Below are positions 23,736 through 31,015 of a stretch of 31,015 nt of DNA, piece after piece. The stretch comes from Lachnospiraceae bacterium UBA7182 (GTDB taxonomy: Bacteria > Bacillota > Clostridia > Lachnospirales > Lachnospiraceae), in contig DKVI01000113.1 of NCBI GenBank assembly GCA_002491115.1, forward strand, positions 1 through 31,015. The letters are read 5' to 3'. Made by a program: the position numbers and the translations under genes. Under the pieces are notes generated by a model. The model made no database searches and was not told the origin of the DNA. It saw nothing but the letters and a program-made list of their open reading frames with translations. Numbering within the stretch: the stretch's first letter is position 1; the number at the start of each line of letters is the position of its first letter.

Positions 23736-24551
23736 TTGAGAAGTTGGAAACTGGCAGTTTCGACAGCAGACAGGGCGCCGGCTTCTGCACCCATCCTGTT
23801 ACATGGAACAATCAGCGATAATCTGGTACAGGCAGGAAAGTTAGGCTATCAGGCAATCGAAGTACATACAAGGGAGACGGAAGAGTTCGATTACCAAGCC
23901 ATAAAAGAAGCCGAAAAAAAATCGGGTGTAAAAGTCTGTATGGTAATTACCGGAAGGCTGAATACAGAAGGCAAATGTAGCCTGACTGATGACAGACCCT
24001 ATGTGACCCATGCGGCGATGCAGGGGATGAAACAGTATATTGACATGGCATCAAAGCTTGGCGCGGATATTGTCATCGGCTGGGTAAGGGGACAGATACC
24101 GGAAAACGGAAACAGAGAATCATATCTGAAGCGTCTGGCAAGAAACCTGAAGATCCTGTCAGAATATGGAACAAGCAGGCATGTAAAACTGAATATAGAA
24201 GTCATTAACAGGTATGAAACCAATATATTTACAACTGCGCAGGAAACGGTAGATTTTCTTGAAACCTATAAGCTGGACAACTGCTATGTACATCTGGATA
24301 CGTTCCATATGGGAATTGACGAGCGGGATTTTAAAAAGGCAATCTATGCGTGTAAAGACAGGCTGGGCTATGTACATATTGCGGACAATTCAAGATGCTA
24401 TCCGGGAAGCGGATATATTGATTTCAAAGAAATACTGGATACGCTGGAAGAGATCGGATACAAAGGCTATTTGTCGGTAGAATGTCTTCCTTATCCGGAC
24501 AGGATCAGCGCGGCGAAGGAAGCGGCGGATTATCTGAAACGTATCATATAA
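23736..24551 (+). CDS. TIM-barrel sugar epimerase/isomerase, IolO-like
   Basis: The 271-residue protein has the AP-endonuclease-2/xylose-isomerase-like barrel. Metal ligands are visible at strand ends: E155 in NIEVINRYE, D188 and H191 in HLDTFHM, H214 in YVHIADNSR, and E249 in LSVEC. Relatives include D-tagatose/psicose 3-epimerases and the 5-keto-L-gluconate epimerase IolO of Thermotoga. Neighbouring IolM-like and IolN-like genes make the latter role (5-keto-L-gluconate to D-tagaturonate) the best guess. The start is TTG at 23736: AGGAGG at 23721-23726 lies 9 bases before it and no ATG fits. First gene of the operon, divergent from the AraC gene. Confidence 0.8.
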   Translation: MRSWKLAVSTADRAPASAPILLHGTISDNLVQAGKLGYQAIEVHTRETEEFDYQAIKEAEKKSGVKVCMVITGRLNTEGKCSLTDDRPYVTHAAMQGMKQYIDMASKLGADIVIGWVRGQIPENGNRESYLKRLARNLKILSEYGTSRHVKLNIEVINRYETNIFTTAQETVDFLETYKLDNCYVHLDTFHMGIDERDFKKAIYACKDRLGYVHIADNSRCYPGSGYIDFKEILDTLEEIGYKGYLSVECLPYPDRISAAKEAADYLKRII

Positions 24552-24604
24552 CTGAATAACCAAAAGAACACACAAAATAAAATTCAAAGCAGAAGGAGGC
24601 AAAT

Positions 24605-25780
24605 ATGAGGGCATTTTATGTGGAAGCGGATTGGGCGCCAAGAGAAGGCTATAAGCTGTCCGAAAGAGAACTCAGCACCAAAAGGGCATTGAGAGGTAAT
24701 TCGATCTGGAAAAACATAAGAGGGTCTGTGGTAGACCGTCCTATGCCGGAATGTAAGGACAATCAGGTATTGATCAAGGTAGGAGCAGCCGGAATATGCG
24801 GTACAGACGCACACTTATTAAAGACGGATGACGACGGCTATACAAAATACGACGGCCATTCCAAATACCCCATTATCACCGGCCATGAGTTTGCAGGAGA
24901 GATTGTTGAGGTCGGGAAGAATGTAAAAAAATTAAAAGTCGGAGACCTGGTGAGCGTAGAATCCATGCACTGGTGCGGAGAGTGTGACGCCTGCCGAAGG
25001 GGAATGTTCAATCAGTGTAAAGAACTGGAAGAACCCGGACTTACATATGACGGCGGGTTCGCGGAATATGCCGCTGTAAATGCAAAATATTGTTATCCGC
25101 TGAATGATATTGTGAATTATTACGGCGGGGATAAAATGACGGCTTTCGAGTTAGGAGCAATGATTGAGCCGACCGGTGTAGCCTATAATGGTCTGTTTGT
25201 AAGAGGCGGCGGTATCCGTCCGGGCGGGCATGTTGTAGTATTCGGCGCAGGCCCCATCGGTCTGGCAGCCATTTCGCTTATGAAAACTGCCGGAGCGGCA
25301 AAGTTGATCTGCTTTGAAAGTATACCGGAAAGAGTGGAGCTTGCCAGGAAGTGCGGTGCGGATATGGTATATGATCCGACTTCTTTCAAATCGCCGGACG
25401 AACAGGCAGAACTGCTTATGGATCTGACCAACGGCGCAGGGATTTCGTTGTTTGCAGAGTGCGCGGGCGCTACGAAATTTACTTATCCGGTGATGGGAAA
25501 AGCGCTGGCGATCGGAGGAAAGACCGTACAGATCGGCCATACGATCGGGCTGACGCCTGTGGATATATTCAACTGGCAGTGGAACGCGGCGGTTATCAGC
25601 GGCTCTAACGGACAGTCGGGGCAGGGAATCTACCCGGATGTGATTGCGTTGATGGCAGCCGGAAGGATTGATATGAGAAAGATGGTAACAGGACGTTATA
25701 ACCTGGAGGATATCCAGGAAGGCATGAAGATCACAGCCGGCAAAGTGCTGGTAAGCACCAGCTACAGCAGACTGGGATAA
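24605..25780 (+). CDS. iolM: Zinc-dependent dehydrogenase, scyllo-inosose 3-dehydrogenase-like (IolM)
   Basis: The 391-residue medium-chain dehydrogenase has catalytic-zinc residues C65 and H94/E95 (AAGICGTDAH, GHEFAGE). The structural-zinc loop CGECDACRRGMFNQC supplies C124, C127, C130 and C138. The Rossmann motif is GAGPIG at 214-219. An N-terminal extension of about 40 residues, the TDDDGY insert after the first Cys, VRGGGIRPG before the Rossmann fold, and the SGSNGQSGQG segment match, from memory, the Thermotoga IolM subfamily. That enzyme oxidises scyllo-inosose to a diketo-inositol. AAGGAGG lies 6 bases before the ATG. It is directly followed by the IolN-like gene, the order expected for the pathway. 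Another polyol specificity cannot be excluded. Confidence 0.75.
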   Translation: MRAFYVEADWAPREGYKLSERELSTKRALRGNSIWKNIRGSVVDRPMPECKDNQVLIKVGAAGICGTDAHLLKTDDDGYTKYDGHSKYPIITGHEFAGEIVEVGKNVKKLKVGDLVSVESMHWCGECDACRRGMFNQCKELEEPGLTYDGGFAEYAAVNAKYCYPLNDIVNYYGGDKMTAFELGAMIEPTGVAYNGLFVRGGGIRPGGHVVVFGAGPIGLAAISLMKTAGAAKLICFESIPERVELARKCGADMVYDPTSFKSPDEQAELLMDLTNGAGISLFAECAGATKFTYPVMGKALAIGGKTVQIGHTIGLTPVDIFNWQWNAAVISGSNGQSGQGIYPDVIALMAAGRIDMRKMVTGRYNLEDIQEGMKITAGKVLVSTSYSRLG

Positions 25781-25850
25781 TGCAAAGCATGCAGGTACAG
25801 ATATCAACAGGTCAATTATAAAAAAATCTATCATTCAGGAGGAGTTTATA

Positions 25851-26813
25851 ATGTCAAAATGGCAGATTCCGGCAACGGGCGGAAACATGGAAGTAAATAA
25901 TGGTATTTATTATCAGAACATGACTAACAAAGATGTGGAAGAGCGTTTAAAGAAGAACGATGTAATTCTGATTCCGGTAGGATCTACAGAGAACCACGGG
26001 CCAAGCGCGCCGTATGGAGAAGACACTTATCTGGATACACGTCTCTGCGAGCAGGTTGCAAAAGCGACAGGATGCACGGTGGCACAGCCGATCTGGTACG
26101 GTTCTCACCCCTATCATCATCTGGGACAGAAGGGAACCATTATGATTCCGGAAGAAGTACTGGCAGACTATCTGTGTTATGTATTCGCGGGTTTCTGGAA
26201 TACGGGATTTAGAAAAATGATTGTGGTAAACGGGCATGGCCAGGACTATGTCATCCCTCTGGCAATCCATAAATTCGGCAAAAAGTTCCAGGTACCAGGC
26301 ATTATCCTGTATACGCATTTCTGGAACTGCGCAAAAGAGCAACTGGATACAAAAGAAAACGGAGGCCCATACAATACGCCGTTTGTTCATGCGGACGAGG
26401 TAGAGCAGTCATGGTCCCTGGCTTTATTCCCGGAACTGTGCAGGCAGGAAGAGGCAGTAAAGACGTCATCGGCACCGTTACTCCCGCCGGGGCATATCAA
26501 TAATTCTGCAGAGCGCGGCACAGGCCCCATCAAATGGTATAATGCTTACGGTTCCTGCGGCATGGAGTGTATTTGCCAGCCGGAAGGCGTCATCGGAGAT
26601 GCTTCCCTGGCAGACGCCGAGAAGGCAAGGGTCGGCGTGGAAAGGACACTGGATTACCTGGAGAAGCTGGTAAATGATATTCTGGAGAAATATCCTGCAG
26701 GAGAGCTTCCGCCGATTGATAAGATGACACAGAGAAACCGCGAAGATATCGAAGCAGTTATCAAAGGGCCGAACGCACCTGGCGGAAGACATATTTATAC
26801 ATTGACTTACTAA
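25851..26813 (+). CDS. iolN: Creatininase-family hydrolase, 3-dehydro-scyllo-inosose hydrolase-like (IolN)
   Basis: The 320-residue protein has the creatininase fold with its metal site: E47 and H49 (GSTENHGP), D58 (GEDTYLD), H128 (VNGHGQD) and E183 (HADEVEQS). True creatininases are about 240-260 residues; this one carries a C-terminal extension of about 60 (KYPAGELPPIDKMTQRN). In Thermotoga the family member next to IolM opens the diketo-inositol ring to 5-keto-L-gluconate. Context, rather than residue evidence, points to that reaction here. GGAGGAG just upstream supports the ATG at 25851. Confidence 0.77.
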   Translation: MSKWQIPATGGNMEVNNGIYYQNMTNKDVEERLKKNDVILIPVGSTENHGPSAPYGEDTYLDTRLCEQVAKATGCTVAQPIWYGSHPYHHLGQKGTIMIPEEVLADYLCYVFAGFWNTGFRKMIVVNGHGQDYVIPLAIHKFGKKFQVPGIILYTHFWNCAKEQLDTKENGGPYNTPFVHADEVEQSWSLALFPELCRQEEAVKTSSAPLLPPGHINNSAERGTGPIKWYNAYGSCGMECICQPEGVIGDASLADAEKARVGVERTLDYLEKLVNDILEKYPAGELPPIDKMTQRNREDIEAVIKGPNAPGGRHIYTLTY

Positions 26814-26850
26814 TTTTAATCAGATCTTAATCATATAGGAGGAAAACAAA

Positions 26851-27909
26851 ATGAAATGCAAACAGGCGTTTATGTATGGACCATTTGATCTTAGAATTGA
26901 AGAGGTGGAGCTTCCGCCGTTAAAGCCGAACCAGGTGTTGATTAAGTTGAAAGCATGCGGTATCTGCGGTTCGGATGTGGAGTGTTATGAAGGGAAGTCC
27001 GCAGAAGGCAGATATGACATCGCACCCTATACTCCGGGTCATGAGTGGGCAGGACAGGTAACGGAGATCGGTTCTGCGGTTACCAGTATTAAAGTAGGCA
27101 ATAAAGTAGTAGGGGACTGTGTATTACCCTGTAATAACTGCGCAAACTGCAAAGACGGAAAGATGCCTTCTGCATGCCTGAATATGAGAGAGGTGGGATT
27201 CCGTCCGGATTCTCCAGGTGGATTTGGCGAATACATGATATTAGAAGAGCAGTATACACATGTAATTCCTGACGACTGGGATTATGAGCTTGGCGCATGG
27301 GTAGAGACATTTAATGTGGGCTACTGGGGCGTATGGGGCAACGGTTGTGCGCCGGACGCATCCGATGATGTTGCAATCATTGGCGGCGGCCCGATTGGAT
27401 TATCCGCCGCTATGGTATGCAAGACAAGCGGAGCCCATGTCATTGTGATTGATCCGTTGGAGAAACGCCGTGAAAATGCGTTGAAATATGGCGCGGATGT
27501 CTGCGTGGACCCGACAGCCGGCGATGTGGAAGAACAGGTTAAGAAACTGACAGGCGGACGCGGAGCATCGGTTGTAATTGAGTGTTCCGGTAATGACGTT
27601 GGTATAGCTTCTTTGTTTGATATTGCCGGACATAATGCAAGAGTCGGCGTTGTAGGACATTCCATCGGAAGGAAGGTTCCTGTTGAGATTGGAAAGACGA
27701 TCTGGAAGACTTTACATATTGCCGGTTCCGGCGGCACGAAGAACTGGTTCCCGAGAACTATCCGTTTTATGTCCCAGATTAAAGACAAGTATGATTTTGC
27801 AGCGTTAAATTCACATCATTTTAAATTTGAAGATCTTGACAAGGCAATGGATATGGCATGCAACCATAAAGATATTGCGAGGAAAGTAATGCTTACGTTT
27901 GACGATTGA
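26851..27909 (+). CDS. Zinc-dependent alcohol/sorbitol dehydrogenase-like protein
   Basis: The 352-residue medium-chain dehydrogenase is of the sorbitol/threonine dehydrogenase type. It has catalytic-zinc motifs ACGICGSDVE and GHEWAG, the structural-zinc loop CNNCANCKDGKMPSAC, and the Rossmann motif GGGPIG. It is not closely like the other dehydrogenase in the operon: it lacks the long N-terminal extension. Plausible jobs are oxidation of another inositol isomer, or reduction of D-tagaturonate as a replacement for UxaB; sequence alone does not decide. AGGAGG lies 9 bases before the ATG. A strong terminator follows the gene, so it ends the first transcription unit of the cluster. Confidence 0.82.
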   Translation: MKCKQAFMYGPFDLRIEEVELPPLKPNQVLIKLKACGICGSDVECYEGKSAEGRYDIAPYTPGHEWAGQVTEIGSAVTSIKVGNKVVGDCVLPCNNCANCKDGKMPSACLNMREVGFRPDSPGGFGEYMILEEQYTHVIPDDWDYELGAWVETFNVGYWGVWGNGCAPDASDDVAIIGGGPIGLSAAMVCKTSGAHVIVIDPLEKRRENALKYGADVCVDPTAGDVEEQVKKLTGGRGASVVIECSGNDVGIASLFDIAGHNARVGVVGHSIGRKVPVEIGKTIWKTLHIAGSGGTKNWFPRTIRFMSQIKDKYDFAALNSHHFKFEDLDKAMDMACNHKDIARKVMLTFDD

Positions 27910-27926
27910 TTTTTAGTGCAGGATTG

Positions 27927-27992
27927 GCTGCCGCATGAGAGAACAGTACATGGGCTTCCTAAAAAGGGGCCGGATCATGCGGCAGCTTTTTT
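27927..27992 (+). terminator. Intrinsic terminator inside the catabolic cluster
   Basis: GCTGCCGCATGA (27927-27938) pairs perfectly with TCATGCGGCAGC (27975-27986), followed by six T. A 36-base loop with a weaker internal stem separates the arms. It lies between the second dehydrogenase and the AEC transporter gene, so downstream genes need readthrough or their own promoter. Confidence 0.88.
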
Positions 27993-28009
27993 AACAGGGG
28001 AATCTGTTT

Positions 28010-28957
28010 ATGGACCAGATTGCAGTATTATTAAATCAAATTGGTATATTTGCAGTTATGCTGGCCGTTGGGTTTCTGGCAAGAAAAATGAAGCTGGCGG
28101 ATAAGAGTGTGTTTGATGCGCTTACGGTGTTTACAGTAAAGGTATTGCTCCCGCTTTTTATGCTTACTACGCTGCCTGGTACGAAAGATGCTGCAGGGGC
28201 AGGCAAGGTTGTTATGTTGTTTGGAATATTTATGATCTTTTATGCGGTCATGTACCTTTTGTCGCTGCTTTCTAACCGGCTCTTCCATATGAAGGATGAA
28301 CTGGCTGTTGCCAATATGGCTGTGACCACAACAACCTGTGCGGGGTTTGTAGGGCTGCCGATTGCAAGCGCCATGTACGGGGCTTATGGCGCGCTGGTTA
28401 TGGCGTTGTATAGTGCATTTGATAATTTTACCACCTGGACGCATAAAGCCTATGTTTTCAATCAGTCAGCAAAAGATAAAAACGTGATATGGTGGAAAAA
28501 AATGATCAATCCACAGATTGTATGCGTGGTCGTGGGTATCCTGCTTGCAGTATGGAAGATAGATTTTACAGGCAATGTGGTATGGGATTCTTTGTATCAT
28601 GTCGGGGAGATGGCAAAATATATGGGAATGCTCTTTTTAGGGAGCACACTGGCAGATCTGAACCGCACATTCCTGCAATACATAAAACCTGTTTTATATA
28701 TTGTCATTGTCCGTATGGGTATATTTCCTGCCGTCTTCGGGGTGATGGTAAAATATGCAGGGCTGCTGGATATGAGGGATACTGTTCTTTTGACGGTTAT
28801 TCTTGCGACACCTCCCATGGCATCCGTACCGACAATTATAAAAAGTTTTGGAATGGATGAAAGCTATGCTGCCCAGTGTCTGATCTTTACAACAATGGCC
28901 AGCTTATGTACCCTGCCCGCCGTGCTGTGGATCGTAATCTATGCATTCGGAAACTGA
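28010..28957 (+). CDS. AEC-family (auxin-efflux-carrier-like) transporter
   Basis: The 315-residue membrane protein has about ten hydrophobic segments and the AEC layout: an N-terminal helix starting QIAVLLNQIGIFAVMLAVGF, VANMAVTTTTCAGFVGLPIA with the broken-helix Gly/Pro of the first repeat, and TVILATPPMASVPTIIKSF for the second. Bacterial AEC carriers move organic acids such as malate. Here it may export an acid end product or import a keto-acid; this is inference. The start has only a loose GGGGA ribosome-binding site. It lies just after a terminator, with no obvious promoter between them. Confidence 0.88.
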   Translation: MDQIAVLLNQIGIFAVMLAVGFLARKMKLADKSVFDALTVFTVKVLLPLFMLTTLPGTKDAAGAGKVVMLFGIFMIFYAVMYLLSLLSNRLFHMKDELAVANMAVTTTTCAGFVGLPIASAMYGAYGALVMALYSAFDNFTTWTHKAYVFNQSAKDKNVIWWKKMINPQIVCVVVGILLAVWKIDFTGNVVWDSLYHVGEMAKYMGMLFLGSTLADLNRTFLQYIKPVLYIVIVRMGIFPAVFGVMVKYAGLLDMRDTVLLTVILATPPMASVPTIIKSFGMDESYAAQCLIFTTMASLCTLPAVLWIVIYAFGN

Positions 28958-28991
28958 AAGACGAAAACACCAGAAAAGAAAGGATAATATC

Positions 28992-30011
28992 ATGGAAAAA
29001 AAGATAAATATTGGTTTGTTAGGCATTGGACGTATTGGAAAACTTCATGCAAGGAACCTGCTTTGTTCTGTTCCGAACGCAAAATTATATGCGGTTGCCG
29101 ACCCGTATATGAATGATGAGACCCGTGAATGGGTTAAGGCAATGGGAATTGAGAACTGCTACGAAGATCCGGAAAAAATATTTAAGGATGACGTGATTGA
29201 CGCTGTCTTTATCTGCTCTTCTACCAATACACATGCAGAATTTATCAAACGTGCGGCAAAGGCTGGAAAACATATTTTCTGCGAAAAACCGATTGATACC
29301 GATCTTGGCAAGATCAAAGAAGCGTTAGAAGCGGTGAAAGAGGCAGGTGTCAAGCTTCAGGTTGGTTTCGTACGCCGTTTTGACCACAACCATAAGGCGG
29401 TACGGGATACAGTCGCATCGGGGAAATTAGGCAATCCGAATATTGTAAAAGTAACGTCCCGCGATCCTGATCATCAGCCGATGGAATATATCAAAGTTTC
29501 CGGTGGTATCTTTTTGGATATGACCATTCATGATTTTGATATGGTACGCTACCTGGCAGGCAGTGAAGTGACAGAAGTTGTCGCTTACGGCGCGGCGCTC
29601 TCCGGCGCCGGATACGACCAGTATGACGATGTGGACACAGCGATCATTATGATGAAATTCGCAAACGGCGCGCTGGGCGTGATCGACAACAGCCGCGCGG
29701 CGCATTATGGGTATGATCAGCGGACAGAAGTACATTGTGACAAAGGATGCGTGCAGGTGTCCAATGACCTGAATAACCAGGCAATGATTTCCACCGCCGA
29801 AGGTGTGGAGATTGCGAAGCCGACCTGGTTCTTCCTGGAGCGTTATAATGATGCGTTTATTGCGGAAGCAGAAGCATTCGCAGAGGCGGTACTGAACGAT
29901 ACGGACACACCGGTCACAGGAACAGACGGCCTGGCACCGGTCAAGATTGCCCTTGCTGCCGCAAAGTCTCTGAAAGAAGGACGTATTGTAAAACTGGATG
30001 AGATTGACTGA
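28992..30011 (+). CDS. iolG: Gfo/Idh/MocA dehydrogenase, inositol 2-dehydrogenase-like (IolG)
   Basis: The 339-residue protein has an N-terminal NAD fold (GLLGIGRIGKLHA), FCEKP with K99 (Lys97 in Bacillus IolG), QVGFVRRFD, and GGIFLDMTIHDFDMVRYL with the Asp and His that complete the catalytic set. AHYGYDQRTEV matches the YGYD segment of IolG. It would oxidise myo-inositol to scyllo-inosose, the entry step. The open frame extends to 28941, but AAAGGA lies 7 bases before the ATG at 28992, and that upstream part overlaps the transporter. It is followed after about 50 bases by the IolI-like gene. Confidence 0.85.
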   Translation: MEKKINIGLLGIGRIGKLHARNLLCSVPNAKLYAVADPYMNDETREWVKAMGIENCYEDPEKIFKDDVIDAVFICSSTNTHAEFIKRAAKAGKHIFCEKPIDTDLGKIKEALEAVKEAGVKLQVGFVRRFDHNHKAVRDTVASGKLGNPNIVKVTSRDPDHQPMEYIKVSGGIFLDMTIHDFDMVRYLAGSEVTEVVAYGAALSGAGYDQYDDVDTAIIMMKFANGALGVIDNSRAAHYGYDQRTEVHCDKGCVQVSNDLNNQAMISTAEGVEIAKPTWFFLERYNDAFIAEAEAFAEAVLNDTDTPVTGTDGLAPVKIALAAAKSLKEGRIVKLDEID

Positions 30012-30060
30012 TGGACAGCAGAGTCTTAGAAATGTATCAGATCATGAAGGAGGAAGCAGC

Positions 30061-30891
30061 ATGCTCAAACTTGGGTTTAATGAGGCGACATGTAAAGAGA
30101 ATTCAACGGTAGAAAAAGACCTTGCGTTATGTGAAAAATACGGTTACGACTATATTGAGCTGCGTCTGGATATGTTAAAGGAATATTTACGCACACATAC
30201 GCTTGAAGAGCTGGCCGCGTTTTTCAGTAAAAGCCATCTGAAACCTTTTGCCCTGAACTCTATTGAGAATATCAATTTCTGCACGCCGAAAGAATGGGAT
30301 GAACTGATCGCCTTGTTTACTTTTGGCTGTGAAGTGGCGCAGAAAATTCAGAATCCGTATATCATAGTTGTTCCGACGGTGACGGATGCGGTCTGCACAA
30401 AAAATGAAAAAGAAGTGTTTGACGATTCCGTCAAGTCATTAAACAGTCTGGCTGATATTGCCAAGGATTATGGAGTGAAGCTGTCTTTTGAGCCGATCGG
30501 CGACCGGCGCTGGTGCTGCAACAGCGTACGCCAGGCGCTGGAGATCGTACAGGCTGTTGACCGCGACAATGTGGGGCTTACCGTTGACTGCATAAATGTC
30601 TATATGCATGACAAATGTGCGGACGTGGACTTTATCAGCAAAATTCCCAAAGAAAAGCTGTTTGTGTATCATATCAATGACTGTGAAGATCTGCCGCTCG
30701 GCATCCTGGATCATTGCCACCGCATCATGCCGGGAAAAGGGGCGATTCCGGTGAAAGAAGTATCAAAAGCCGTACAGGCAGCAGGGTATGACGGGCCTGC
30801 CTGTCTGGAACTGTTCCGCCCTGAATATTGGAGGATGGAAGCAGAGGATGTTATTAAGATGGGAGCAGAGTGCGTACGGCCGTATCTGTAA
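30061..30891 (+). CDS. iolI: 2-keto-myo-inositol isomerase-like protein (IolI)
   Basis: The 276-residue TIM-barrel protein matches Bacillus IolI closely in recalled sequence: LGFNEATCKENS at the start, LCEKYGYDYIELR, VYHINDCEDLPLGIL, and CLELFRPEYWRMEAED near the end. Metal ligands E144, D176, H204 and E250 correspond to the four ligands of IolI. IolI interconverts scyllo-inosose and 1-keto-D-chiro-inositol, which would feed D-chiro-inositol into the route. AGGAGG at 30048-30053 lies 7 bases before the ATG; the frame is open further upstream but overlaps iolG. Confidence 0.87.
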   Translation: MLKLGFNEATCKENSTVEKDLALCEKYGYDYIELRLDMLKEYLRTHTLEELAAFFSKSHLKPFALNSIENINFCTPKEWDELIALFTFGCEVAQKIQNPYIIVVPTVTDAVCTKNEKEVFDDSVKSLNSLADIAKDYGVKLSFEPIGDRRWCCNSVRQALEIVQAVDRDNVGLTVDCINVYMHDKCADVDFISKIPKEKLFVYHINDCEDLPLGILDHCHRIMPGKGAIPVKEVSKAVQAAGYDGPACLELFRPEYWRMEAEDVIKMGAECVRPYL

Positions 30892-30952
30892 CCATGCAGA
30901 AACGTTTATTTATCATAAAATCTGAAAAATGTAGATGAGAGGAGAAACAACA

Positions 30953-31015
30953 ATGGCTAAGATTAAAGTTGGTGTTGCCGGATACGGCACGATCGGACAG
31001 CGTCTCGCGGACGGC
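30953..31015 (+). CDS. 5' end of a type II GAPDH-like oxidoreductase (cut by window edge)
   Basis: Only 21 codons are visible: MAKIKVGVAGYGTIGQRLAD plus one residue. The N-terminal nucleotide-binding strand and loop (KVGVAGYGTIG) match archaeal-type (type II) glyceraldehyde-3-phosphate dehydrogenases and related proteins. GAGGAGA about 8 bases upstream supports the ATG. Other GyGxxG dehydrogenases cannot be ruled out from so little sequence. Its place after iolI suggests a role in the same cluster. Confidence 0.6.
   Translation, partial: MAKIKVGVAGYGTIGQRLADG

Overview
This window looks like chromosomal DNA of an anaerobic Firmicute, most likely a Lachnospiraceae-type gut clostridium. The evidence is strong AGGAGG ribosome-binding sites, TTGACA-type promoters, and family content typical of that group: type III glutamine synthetase, archaeal-type split glutamate synthase, an ANTAR regulator and GPH/AEC transporters. 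No rRNA, tRNA, CRISPR array or intact insertion sequence was seen. The assignment is inference from content, not from a marker gene.

Region 1 (1-3.2 kb) is an AT-rich gene graveyard. It holds a fragment of a methyltransferase gene, an XRE repressor with a broken ImmA/IrrE partner, two halves of PIN-type nucleases on either side of an intact RelB-like antitoxin, a winged-helix tail, and a PAPS-reductase-family pseudogene with a nonsense codon, a frameshift and an apparent large internal deletion. Region 2 (3.2-7.5 kb) has an overlapping pair, a SAM methyltransferase and a PLD-nuclease/SF2-helicase fusion. It is followed by DUF3795 and PAS proteins and then a repeat-rich non-coding stretch.

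Region 3 (7.5-20.9 kb) is a nitrogen-assimilation island. After a DUF554 membrane protein, a minus-strand operon runs GltB1 (amidotransferase) - GltB2 (ferredoxin/FMN synthase) - GltB3 (GXGXG) - GS-I-like protein - ANTAR regulator. On the other side of a AAA-ATPase/PD-(D/E)XK gene, a plus-strand operon runs glnN - amt::PII fusion - purF. Both operons start with a good promoter followed at once by terminator-like hairpins that share a sequence element, two of them in tandem before glnN. The ANTAR protein is the obvious candidate antiterminator, but its receiver domain lacks the phospho-acceptor aspartate. The GS-I-like protein has replaced two glutamates that are catalytic in the family (by Arg and Lys), so it may be a pseudo-enzyme.

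Region 4 (21-31 kb) is an inositol or polyol catabolic cluster: GPH symporter, divergent AraC regulator, then IolO-like, IolM-like and IolN-like proteins, a sorbitol-type dehydrogenase, an AEC transporter, IolG-like and IolI-like proteins, and the start of a type II GAPDH-like gene. It resembles the IolG-M-N-O route of Thermotoga maritima rather than the Bacillus IolBCDEJ route. The IolI isomerase and the GAPDH-like gene are additions. The window ends inside this cluster.
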